From: Closterium sp. NIES-65
Lineage: Eukaryota > Streptophyta > Zygnematophyceae > Desmidiales > Closteriaceae
DNA length: 64,000 nt
Direction of reading: 5' to 3'
NCBI GenBank assembly: GCA_948144175.1
Contig: CANXME010002095.1
Coordinates: forward strand, 124,001-188,000
The first letter of the stretch is position 1, and every line of letters begins with the position of its first letter. Positions 23,399 to 32,675 of the stretch are shown here, piece by piece. The notes beneath the pieces are model-generated. The model was not told the origin of the DNA, did not search any database, and saw only the letters and a list, made by a program, of their open reading frames with translations. Made by a program: the position numbers and the translations under genes.

Positions 23399-23634
23399 CT
23401 CCTCTGCTCCCAATCAGAGGTTTCAGCTCCCCCCTTTGCTGGTCACAATGTAGATCCACACAATCTTCACAAGTGACGGCGCCAACAAAATTTCGGCAGA
23501 GTTTCCCCTTAGCGGAAGTCACATCCAACCTCCAGAACTCCACTTAGGCATGCCCACAGGCCATGGTGGGTCTAGGAGGGTCTTCACACTTCAGTAGACT
23601 CTCCACAAAGTCCTTCATCAGCTCTGATACCACT

Positions 23635-24512
23635 TGTTAGAGACTAAGGATCGAGTCTGTGAAGATTAGGAGCCTAAATTTCTCAAAATCGTTGGCTTGA
23701 AATTCTGGACAGAAACCGCGACTTCACAAGAAACGTTGTCGACAAAAAGTGCACCGTTAGAATCGTCTCAAACTCGAGTATGTTATAGCCCTTGTTTGTG
23801 GCTATCATTCCCAATTTGAATCGTATCCAAAGGTGAAGTAAATCTCGAGTTATGCTTCTCGGCGCACCAGGGGGTATGCTGCCACATAGAAATTAAATTC
23901 ACTCACAATAGTTTCACAAGTTCACAAGAGTTGCACACAAGAGAGTTAGAGTAGCACTAAACCAGGTGGAAGGAAAGAGGAGCACGAGAGGGAAGGTCCC
24001 AAGGAGTCCCCAACCAAAGAAAACTCCATGCCACACAATTCCCTTCCCCATAGGCAACCCAACTTTGACATTTGTCACTATCCCAACCTCCACAATCCAC
24101 CTCAACCCAACTTGGCCACACTTGCCAACCTGGTTTGGTTTCGCCCAACCAATTGGCAGCAACTACAGTAGTAGTGACGAGTTTCTCAACCCCCAAAAGT
24201 CTGTACCCCATATTGAGTCAACCCCACAACTCTCCATGGTCACCACAACCAAATATCAAAAGCATACGAACTCCAACGTTCGTAACTTTCTTGTTCGTGC
24301 TCCGATTGAAGTGATTCTTGGTTCGTCGGAAAGCTCTTGAGGAGTGGAGTCACTTCAGATATCTGCTCAAGCCAAATAACATTCACACACACTCAGAAAA
24401 TCCAAACCGCACAAAACACAAATTCTTGCACACGCTCACACCACGCATGCAATGCACGAACATGTGATGGGAGGCAGACAGACGTGAATGCATATGATTG
24501 CATCACACAACA
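23635..24512 (-). repeat. LTR 6, terminal LTR of the array
   Basis: An 878-bp LTR whose outer end (CACAACA at 24512) abuts GGAGGGACG of the interrupted copia gene instead of the element's purine tract. GGAGG at 24513-24517 should recur as a 5-bp target duplication at the unseen left end of the array. It has a private G-to-A change near 23744. Confidence 0.92.
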
Positions 24513-24889
24513 GGAGGGACGTAGTGACATCCGGTGTGTGCCAGGGACTGGTGGCGAACGCTCACGCGAAGTACGGCGACTGGTGGAAGTAGTACGAATA
24601 GGGGACTCAGGACGGGACACAGGCGATACGGGGCGAGACCCAGGCTGACGACGCTCTGTGAGACCGCCTGTAGGTCCAGTGTAGGGAGAAGGACGAGGAA
24701 GTGGCGAAGGAGGCGGTGGCTGTGACAGCGACTGGACCGGCGGCGAACACTCTACAGAGGGAGGGGGACAAGGTGGAGGTGATTGACCAAGAACCTGCTG
24801 AAGGAGTGGAACAAAGTACGGCCGCGGCCGTGAGGCGCCCCCTGCAGGAGCAGAGACAGCACCAGAACCTCCAGCAGCTCCAGCAGCAC

Positions 24890-25420
24890 CCCCAGTACCA
24901 CCAACGCCCGGGTCTGCGGCACCAGCAGCAGCTCCAACGCCCGGGTCCGCAGCACTAGCAGCACCTCCAACGCTCGGGTCCATAGCACCAGCAGCAGCTC
25001 CAACGCCCGGGTCCGCAGCACCAGCAGCAGCTCCAACGCCCGGGTCCGCAGCACCAGCAGCAGGGTCCGCGACACTAGGAGCGCCACTCCTGAAACTGCA
25101 GCGCCGTGCGTACCACTCACGAAGACGCTGGGGAGAGGGCAGCTCCCGCCTGGGCGAGGAAGCACGAGCACCAGCTCCAGCAGCACCCCGCCTGAGGCTG
25201 CAGTACTGTAAGTACCACTCACGCAGCTGTTGGGAGGAGAGAGCTCCTCCAGGCGTAGCACTCCTAGGCTCAGCACCCCCAGACTCAACACCAGCAGGCT
25301 CCGTACGCCCAGGCTCAGCACCCACAGACTCCGCACCCCCAGGCTCAGCACCCCCACGCTCAGCACCCCCGGACTCTGCACCCCCAGGCTCAGCAGACTC
25401 AGGCGCAGCACCCCGAGGAG
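24890..25420 (-). repeat. Coding minisatellites in the post-integrase linker
   Basis: Two in-frame arrays sit between integrase and the missing reverse transcriptase. The segment at 24,890-25,080 encodes repeats of about 12-15 residues of the form AAAGAADPGVG. The segment at 25,240-25,420 encodes 5-residue repeats of the form GGAEP. Both lengths are multiples of three, so copy number can change without shifting the frame. Confidence 0.75.
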
Positions 25421-27315
25421 GACGAGAGTCAACACCTACCTCGACAGGCTCAACCGGGTCTACCTGGGACACACCTGAGGGAGCGGCACCCTGAGGGGGG
25501 AGGGGGTCTACTACAGTAGCACCTGGCACGTGGAAGAGAGGCGGGGGAGGGAGCGGGGCAGTGCGGTTGGGGAAGAGGCGGTAGAAGGGTACCGACTCGT
25601 CAAAGGTGACGTCCTGAGAGGCGAGGACACGGCGCGAGGCGGCGTGGTAAAACTGCCAACCAGATGCGTCCGGGACAAAGCGGAGGAAGACACACGGAAC
25701 AGCACGAGAGGAGAGCTTGCCCGCAGACGTATCGCGAACAAAAGTCCGAGATCCCCAGACTCTGAAACGCGACACATTGCCAACCTCTCCCGTCCAACGC
25801 AGTGTCGGGAAAGTCTCCGGAAAGGAGACACGAGGCCAGAGGTTGAGCTGATGCGCAGCGTATCGGACCGCAAACGGCCACAGAAAGTGGGGGCCAGCCG
25901 CATGGATCAAGGAGGTACGACTGACCTCCATGATCAAGCCAATGCGGTGCTCAGCAACCCCATTCTGCTGTGGAGAGGCCGGAAGCGTGAACGACTGGCG
26001 GATGCCGTGCTCCGCACAGTAGGCTGCCAAGAGGTCGGAGGAGAACTCACCACCTCTGTCAGAGTGCAAGCGCAGGACAGGAAAGTCCAAGTGGAAACGC
26101 TCGCTGAGCTGGAGACAAGAAGCGCTGATCCAAGGGATCAAAACATCAGGGACCTCACCCTTGGTGCGCAAGGGGAAGACCGTGGTGTAGCGAGAGTAGT
26201 CGTCAACAACTATCAGGAAGTACCTCTCCTGACCCTGACCACGGACGCGGGCTGGGCCCCACGCGTCCATGTGGAGCGTCTGCAAGGGAGCAATCGTCGC
26301 GGGAAACGAGGAGGAGTGAGGAGCGGCACGCTGCCGCCCCTCGACACAGGGAAGATACGGAGGAGCAGGTGAGGGTGGGAGGGGAGGGAGAACCCTAGGA
26401 AGACCAGAGACAAGGTAGCGTTTGTGCATTACCCGAAGGCGCTGCATGGACGGGTGACCAAGGCGGTGGTGCCAGAGGACTGTCTCGTGCGTTAGAGAGC
26501 GGCACGAGCAGGGGGTTGACAGCTAACCTGACGTAGACGCAGACGCAGCTACCTGAGGGGACTTAGTAGTCAGTGTGTACAGGTCCGACCCCGGCTGCCG
26601 TGTGAAGGTCGCCAGGTGACGGCCCGTCCGAGCACACGTGAAGTGGGTCACGCGCTCGTAGGCAGGGGTGAACTGGTGAACACCCCTGTCCTGGAGCGCA
26701 CTACCCGCCACCAAGTTCGTAGAGAACGAGGGGAGGAAGAGACCGGACAGTGTGCCCGACGGGACGACCGGACAGGGGAGGACAGTGGAGGAGGTCGCAA
26801 GGACTGGACCCCCAGAGGGGTCAGCGAGAGAGAATGCAACGGGCCGAGCAAGCTGCTCAAGAGCCGTGCGGTCACGAAAGAAACAGCGGGAGGCCTCTGA
26901 GTCTAGTGTAAAGGTGTGCAGTGCCTCAGTCGACTCACTAACAGGGGACGTAGACACACCAGCACCTAGAGCAGCAGCCTCACCAGCACCTGGGGTAGCA
27001 GACACTCTAGCACCTAGAGCGGTAGCCTCACCAGGTCGAATGCCCGGTTCGGGCGGAACACTCAGGTACTGGGCACCCTCTCCACTAATAGACATCACAT
27101 ACATGGCAGAGAGAATAGCATCAAATTCTAGAGCAAAGATATCAATGTTTTGCTTCATCAGATCAGCCCAGCGGGGCAGCTCAGTGGCGTCAGGGAACTG
27201 AGTACGCCAAGCGTTGTCAAGGCGTGAGAAGCAGCGCTGCGTGGGGTGCGCCCTCCCACACGTCTGACCAGTGCGGTCACCAGTGCGGATGACGTACGTG
27301 CAGCTAAGGCCACCA

Positions 27316-27335
27316 CCCCCCCCCCCCCCCCCCCC
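27316..27335 (+). repeat. C20 homopolymer inside copia gag
   Basis: Twenty consecutive C on the plus strand encode poly-Gly on the gag strand. Its length is a likely site of sequencing error or slippage, although the frame is open on both sides as given. Confidence 0.9.
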
Positions 27336-28439
27336 GTGCCGAGTGTACCACTTACGGAGCTCCTGGGGCGACGGAGAGTGCTGTAGGCTGTGGCCACCAC
27401 CAGTGTCGCCACGACCACCACTGCCGCCACCACCGCCTCGACCACCTCCTCCCCTGCCGCCGCCACGTCCACCGCCGCCTCCACCACCGCTCCCGCCCCT
27501 GCCACCGCCCCCGCCGTTGCCGCCACCACCCCCACCGCTGCCACTAGCTCCACCAGTCCCACCACCACCCGCACCGCCGCCACTACCCCCACCACCGCCT
27601 CCCCCGCCGTCACCTCCGCCTCCCTTGCCCCCTTTGCCCTTGCCGCTGCGACGCCCGCTCGAGGCAGACGCGGCCCCGACCTTCTCAAAACCAAGAAGGT
27701 CGACAACAGAAGCAGAGGCTACAGAGGGAAGAAGGGGGGAAGGGGAACACCCCTCAATGAAAGGGGTGCGGGGGTCACTACGAGAGGCACCTGCAGCGAC
27801 TATGCTAGCCTCAGCTGCAAGCAGTTCCTTCTCGAGGAGGGCAATGGTGAGCTCAGTGGGGCAGCGAGCTAGGAAGTGATCCTTGACAGCACGCAGAGTG
27901 TCAGGGAGGCGAGTGACGATGTGGTAGAGAGTGAGCCAGAGCGGGGGAGGGTTCTTGGCAGGAAACTCATCATGCATGGCGGCACGGAAGCGGGCCTCAC
28001 TAGTACGGAGGTGCGTGATGAGGTCAGCGACTGTGTGGAACGAGGCCAGATCGGGAAACAGGTAGGGGAGTGAGAGACGGCCTAGCGTGGCAGAGGCAGG
28101 TGAGGAGTAGCGGGCAACGACAGCTGTGTACAGTGCTTATGCAGTCTTGTGCTGGCCAAAGTGCTCGCGCTCGTCTATCGGCACGGAGTTGCGAATAGCG
28201 AAGCAAGCGTGGGCATCACGAGTCTGCCACTGTGAGCGGGTAGTGCTGTCAGCAGTAGCAGCAGGAGCAGTAGCATGGCCTAGGGTGTGATCGTACAGTG
28301 AGATGTCCTCCTTGGCAGTGAGGTGTAGGTCATCTAGCCAGGTTTTGAGCTTCACTGGGCGGCCCTCAGCATCGAAAGCTAGCACATGAGGGCCAGCCAT
28401 AGCAGTAGTAGGAGTAACAGCAGAGTAGCAGTTTTAGCA

Positions 28440-29230
28440 GTAGGTGCACCCTCAAAACAGTAGGCAGTGCGACTCAGGTAGGGCGGCTCGGTCCAGTACG
28501 GGCGGCGCGGCTCGGTTCAGGTAGGGCGGCTCGGCTCGGGTAGGGCGGCGCGGCTGGGTCCGAGCGGCGCGGCTCAGTTCGGGCTGGGCGGCTCGGGCCG
28601 GGCGGCTCGGTTCGGGCTGGGTGGCTCGGTTCGGGCTGCTCGGTTTGGGCGGCTCGTTCTGGCGGGGCCGAGGGTGTCGCGGTGGGGTGCTAAGGGGCGG
28701 CGCGTGGGTCGAGGGGGCCGACGGGGCCGCTAAAAGGTGGGCGCGCGCGGGGCATACGGGGCCGACGGGGCGGCTAAGGGGGTCGCGCACGGGGTCGACG
28801 GGGCCAGCGGGGCCGCTAAGGGGCGGCGCGTGGAGTCGACGGGGCCGACGGGGCCGCTAAGGGGTGGGCGCGCGGGGTCGACGGGGCCAACGGGGCCGTT
28901 AAGGGGGGGCACGTGGGGTCGACGGGGCCGGCGGGGCCACTAGGAGGTGGGCGCGCGGGGTCCACGGGGCCAGCGGGGCCGCTAGGGAGGTGGTACGTGG
29001 GGTCGACGGGGCCGATGGGGCCACTAGAGAGGTGGGCGCGCGGGGCAACCGGGGCCGACGGGGCCTCTAAGGGGCCTCTAGGGGGAGGCTCGTGGGGTTG
29101 ACGGGGCCTCTCAGGTGCGGCGCGCTGGTCACTAAGGGCCTTAAGGGGCCGTGAAAGCGAGGCGCACGGGGGCGCTAGGGGGGGGAGGCACTCGAGGGCG
29201 CTCCAACAGTAGGGCACACGAGGGCGCTAG
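28440..29230 (-). repeat. GC-rich minisatellites in the copia leader
   Basis: Between the gag start and the LTR lies a leader of almost 800 bp made of repeats. Degenerate units of about 20 bp (GGGCGGCTCGGTTCGGGC type) fill 28,490-28,670. About ten units of about 41 bp containing GTCGACGGGGCC and GCTAAGGGG fill 28,680-29,100. The overlapping open frames here are by-products of the repeat and not genes. Confidence 0.8.
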
Positions 29231-29273
29231 TAAGTAGCAGTAGTGGTGGGCCCTAGGAATCGGTCCTAGCGGA

Positions 29274-29418
29274 GGACTTACTCCGATTCCATGTTATAAA
29301 CAAGAAGTGCTTGATTTATGAAAGTTGGAGTACAAGTAGGAAACTCTAACTTTGTGTATCCCCTAAAGGCTAGCCTACTATAGCCTACACAATAATAACA
29401 CATATAGTGTTTGACACA
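29274..29418 (-). mobile_element. Probable primer site and short 5' LTR of the degenerate copia element
   Basis: On the minus strand TGGAATCGGAGT (29280-29291) differs at three positions from the tRNA-Met primer site TGGTATCAGAGC. It directly follows a sequence ending TTTATAACA. Taking that as the LTR end, the LTR would start TGTGTCAAACAC and span 29292-29418, about 127 bp. The primer site position is convincing. The outer LTR end is a guess, because no second LTR is in the window to compare. Confidence 0.5.
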
Positions 29419-29476
29419 CGATGGCCCATGACCAATCTTTTAGTGGAGGAGTAAGGAGAGAGGTGTTGACTGGCGA

Positions 29477-29493
29477 GGGGGGGGGGGGGGGGG
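29477..29493 (+). repeat. G17 homopolymer
   Basis: Seventeen consecutive G, about 90 bp from the much longer tract at 29582. Confidence 0.95.
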
Positions 29494-29578
29494 AAGTAGG
29501 AAACGTTTGAGTGGTAGATGAACGTGCGGTGGGGTGGGAGAGGAAATTCGGATGCAGTAGAGTCAGAGGGGTGGAGAG

Positions 29579-29716
<138 letters not shown>

Positions 29717-29739
29717 GGGGGAGGAAGGATTGGGGGGGG

Positions 29740-31027
29740 ATGTGGGCGACACCTTAGAAAAGCAATCCGATAGGTATACAGTCATGATTGCGCAGGAGAA
29801 TCACTGAATGATGTGAGGGTGTACAAACGACTCAAAGGAACAAAGGCTTTTGGAATTTCATCTGCAACCGTTTATATTGTGCTAGCACTGGTGCAAGGAG
29901 GAGAGAGGCAGCAAGCGAGCTCATGCTGATTTGTCAAAATGCACCTTCTGGATGGGTGGCGTACTGGGCAAAAGTTCTTCGACCATAACTTCGTCGACGA
30001 AGGAGTCCAACGAGGATGGTCGACGAGGCAGTTCATCGACCAAAGTAGCGCAACTGGTGCAAAAGTTCGCGGGTATTCGTCTGCACAGGGTCGCGTCTGC
30101 CTCTGCGCAACCTTGAGACTGCACAGGCGAATTTTGGCTAGAAATTCGAATGTGCCCTAATTTCGACCAATCAAGGGCTGACATTTTGAAAGGTGCTCAA
30201 CGAAGGTGCTGGACGAAGGTCGTCGAGCAGCGACGACGAAGGTCGTCAACCGGTGATGACGAAGGTCATCATCCTGCAGAGGTGTCAGGGACTTCGTCTG
30301 GTTGACCAAGTTACCTGCTCGACGAGTGCGCGAAGGTGTGCGAACGTCGTCGAGGCGGCTGTGGTGAAGTTGACCGACGTGGCAGCACATGGTCGACGTG
30401 GCTCATCATGTGCAATCGTCAGCGTGTGGCTGACAACCTGCGCAATGTGTGTGACAGTGTACGTCGTGCATAACTGTCTACAAGCACCTGCGAAGTAGGT
30501 GCTGGCACATGCGCTTACAATTACCTGCCGATGCAATGTTGGCAAGCCATGCGGGTGCAGCGTTGGCAGGCCGCGATCTGCAGCGTTGGCAAGTCGCACA
30601 TAAGCTGCGTTGGCGGGTCGACAACTCTGTCACGCTGGCAGTCGACCTGCCTGAGCACTAGCAAACCTTGCATGTGATCTAGTCAATCTTTGCCATTGCT
30701 TGTTATCATTCTGAACTCTGTATTCTCAATTGTTTCCTAGTGAAACTCTTGCTGTTTTGCCCTGTGAAAACACAAGTCCTAGAGAATACAGACAGAGCTA
30801 AGATCACTCTACCAACTCGTGCCTACCCCGCAGTCTAGCTCCCACCGATGTAAAGTTAATGTCAAGATACTAGCTTAATAGGTAGTTGAGAGAATAGGAC
30901 GGCCTAGGCTTAGTAGCCTAGGCCAAGGAGGATCGAGTGAGTTGTGCCAAGAGAGAGTCGAGAAAGTTGGAATGGGATGTGTTCACTATAGGTTTGCAAG
31001 AACATATAGCATGTGAACAAAGAAGGT
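29740..31027. other. Unassigned non-coding stretch
   Basis: I see no protein domain or RNA gene here. The segment at 29,940-30,450 is rich in the words GTCGACGAAGG and GGTCGTC, as in degenerate short repeats. The segment at 30,520-30,640 repeats GCGTTGGCA(A/G)G. The sequence at 30,650-30,800 looks like LTR or untranslated DNA but has no partner copy. Confidence 0.4.
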
Positions 31028-31032
31028 GCACC

Positions 31033-31380
31033 TCTCAGAATCCCAACCACTAGACCATTGGGATAAAAGGGCTTATTTAAGTAGCAGGTCAGTGCGCCCA
31101 TAACCCCCCAGGCAACCGTGCCTGTAACCCTTCCCTAGGATCAATCGGGGATCACCAGTGGACCTCTGACACCCCCCCTCACTGGGATGCCCGAAGTGCA
31201 CACACCGGGATTCGAACCCGAGACCTTTGCTCTGGATACCATCTCAGAATCCCAACCACTAGACCATTGGGATAAAAGGGCTTATTTAAGTAGCAGGTCA
31301 GTGCGCCCATAACCCCCCAGGCAACCGTGCCTGTAACCCTTCCCTAGGATCAATCGGGGATCACCAGTGGACCTCTGACA
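31033..31380 (-). mobile_element. LTR retrotransposon in miniature (TRIM/SMART type) with tRNA-like boxes
   Basis: Two identical 139-bp direct repeats (31033-31171 and 31242-31380) flank a 70-bp interior. Perfect 5-bp target duplications GCACC lie at 31028-31032 and 31381-31385. On the minus strand the LTR begins TGTCAGAGG and ends ATTCTGAGA, so the short terminal inverted repeat is kept although the usual final CA is GA. The interior starts with TGGTATCCAGAGC, one inserted C away from the tRNA-Met primer site, and ends with GTGAGGGGGG as purine tract. It encodes nothing and must move with borrowed enzymes. Identical LTRs imply recent insertion. An A box (TGGTCTAGTGG) in the 5' LTR and a perfect B box (GGTTCGAATCC) in the interior give a tRNA-like pol III promoter pattern across the junction. 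Confidence 0.88.
31201..31270 (-). promoter_or_regulatory. tRNA-like A box/B box pair spanning the TRIM 5' LTR and interior
   Basis: On the minus strand TGGTCTAGTGG (31256-31266) fits the pol III A box, and GGTTCGAATCC (within 31208-31219) matches the B box exactly, with 36-37 nt between them, as in a tRNA gene. The ends of the segment do not pair into an acceptor stem, so I do not call a functional tRNA. It could drive pol III transcription from within the element. Confidence 0.6.
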
Positions 31381-31385
31381 GCACC

Positions 31386-31553
31386 ACCTAACAAAGTTTA
31401 TAATGACTACACTAACTACAGCTACAGGCAGTTACATATATAAATTCTGACAGTTAAACTTCTCAGGTACAAGGTATAGGAAAGGCAAGAGGCTAATCAA
31501 TACAAAAAGGTACACCATCAGGAATAGATTCCAATATCTAACTAATACACTAG
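31386..31553. other. Unassigned AT-rich gap between TRIM and MITE
   Basis: AT-rich sequence with no domain, repeat or RNA gene that I can see. Confidence 0.5.
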
Positions 31554-31555
31554 TA

Positions 31556-31884
31556 CCGTATTATTCCGACTATAAGACCCACCGGTAAAAGGGTCCCCCG
31601 GGACCCTCTATAGGGTACTGGGACTCTTTATTTGGTACCAAAATGGGAGGACCCCCCTTTTGCCCCTAAACATTATAATACCCCCCTTTTATAAACTGTA
31701 GTCGTAAATGTGATTGCGCGTCAGCTTTTATAAGCGCTTTTTTCGAATTCTCACATGCTGTATGTGTCAGATCTCGATTCTGACATGTTTTTGTGTGTCA
31801 GACGCGAATTTTGACACAAATCTGACGCGCCGCTCACGTGAGATTTCCACACGAGGGGTGTTTTTCGTTACCGAATATAAGACA

Positions 31885-31915
<31 letters not shown>

Positions 31916-32073
31916 TCCCCCCGAAACGAACATAACATGGTAAATCCCATAACATTGTTCGACAAATAAGCACACACGGGTCTTAAAAAACTGCATGCCA
32001 ACTATATGTCCACCCTAGCATTTTTTTTGCATTTGTAGAAATTTCCCCAGGTCCTATAGCCGGAAAAGTATGG
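31556..32073. mobile_element. MITE-like element with imperfect 27-bp terminal inverted repeats
   Basis: The sequence from 31554 and the reverse complement of the sequence ending at 32075 match at 21 of 27 positions, including TTCCG and CTATA. Taking the outermost TA at each end as a target duplication gives a 518-bp element, which would suit a Tc1/mariner-like family. It contains no transposase. It contains a C29 run (31886-31914) and the phrase ATATAAGACAGCCC, which echoes the CTATAAGACC of the inverted repeat. Confidence 0.6.
31886..31914 (+). repeat. C29 homopolymer inside the MITE
   Basis: Twenty-nine consecutive C, with a further TTCCCCCC immediately after. The overlapping poly-Pro and poly-Gly frames are artefacts. 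Confidence 0.95.
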
Positions 32074-32151
32074 TAGATTTCTGGGGAAACTCGTATGGTG
32101 GGATGATCATGTGACTCAGCATCTCCATGTGACTAACCATAACAGTGTAGT

Positions 32152-32493
32152 TGTAAAGAAAATCACTTTTTCCTTACTTCGCATCGCTGCTCAACACGTA
32201 CATCACTGTAGCGCCTCAGTCAGCACCGTTACCACTCGCGATCATCGCATCGACAACCATCCCGCTATTTTCGCACATCGCATCCCGACCTCACGGCTCG
32301 GCTGGTAACCCGCGCTCCGGGCCTACGCCTCGACACTTTCCCAACCTCGGTCCCAGGCTCGTCGCGCGACAACCACAGTCCATTACCGTTACCACTGTAG
32401 TTTCGCTATATATTCCTCGCTCATGCCTTCACTCATTGTATTCTTGCTTCGATAGTGCAATTCTCGTTCGTTCACTCAATTGCACTTGTAACA
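32152..32493 (+). repeat. 5' LTR of the chromovirus
   Basis: Begins TGTAAAGAAAATCAC and ends GCACTTGTAACA. A TATA-like motif (CTATATATTCC) lies at about 32406-32416, a plausible promoter core for the genomic RNA. Confidence 0.92.
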
Positions 32494-32675
32494 CTTGGTA
32501 TTCAGAGCCTACGATCTCATCTCGGACCGCATCCACACCTTCGCTTCCCCACTATCTCAATTTTTGGGGGGGGTAGACGTCTCTCAGCGATACAGCACCG
32601 CCGCTCGTAGTGCTCTCTCGCAAGCACGCACGGCCACGACCGAGGCTCTCGCTGAGCTTGCCCGACACCCCCGCC

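Larger units (their letters stand above)
1..24512 (-). mobile_element. Tandem array of LTR-sharing, RT-less Ty1/copia retrotransposons
   Basis: Six LTRs and six internal domains (the first cut by the window edge) alternate head to tail on the minus strand, so every LTR serves as the 3' LTR of one unit and the 5' LTR of the next. LTRs start at 2757, 6932, 11106, 15283, 19461 and 23635. Each LTR, read on the plus strand, begins TGTTAGAGAC and ends CACAACA. Next to each LTR start lies a primer site (minus strand TGGTATCAGAGC, 12 nt, separated by 2 nt), complementary to initiator tRNA-Met. Next to each LTR end lies a purine tract (minus strand GAGGGGGAG). Internal domains are about 3,296 bp and too short for reverse transcriptase and RNase H. 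Units differ by only a few substitutions and small indels. Units at 12-15 kb and 16-19 kb share an extra CAG codon and a T-to-C change, so they are sister copies. The right edge interrupts another copia gene; the left edge is outside the window. Confidence 0.93.
24513..28400 (-). pseudogene. Degenerate Ty1/copia gag-pol interrupted by the array
   Basis: One reading frame runs from ATG at 28400 to the array edge, with in-frame stops at 28137-28139 (TAA, in gag) and 26523-26525 (TAG, before the pre-integrase domain). Gag is followed by a poly-Gly linker partly encoded by a 20-C run (27316-27335) and a Cys/His segment ending C-x3-H-x4-C. The protease site reads DSEAS instead of DSGAS. The integrase keeps HHRLGH, D (HMDAWGP), D (LHSDRGGEF) and E (NGVAEHRIG), but the first Cys of the second zinc pair appears replaced by Tyr (PPYLPC). 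An Ala/Gly/Pro/Glu repeat linker follows, then the frame reads into LTR 6 and adds about 40 foreign residues. Reverse transcriptase should lie beyond the left end of the array. Confidence 0.85.

Noticed and set aside
27271..27879. Pro-rich and Thr/Ala-rich plus-strand frames opposite copia gag
   Set aside because: They are complements of the poly-Gly coding region of the degenerate gag.
31201..31275. Functional tRNA gene
   Set aside because: A and B boxes are present, but the ends do not form an acceptor stem and the segment is the LTR/primer junction of a miniature retroelement.
31033..31380. tRNA-derived SINE with an internal duplication
   Set aside because: Identical terminal direct repeats, TG start, primer site, purine tract and a perfect 5-bp target duplication fit an LTR element better; no poly-A tail is seen.
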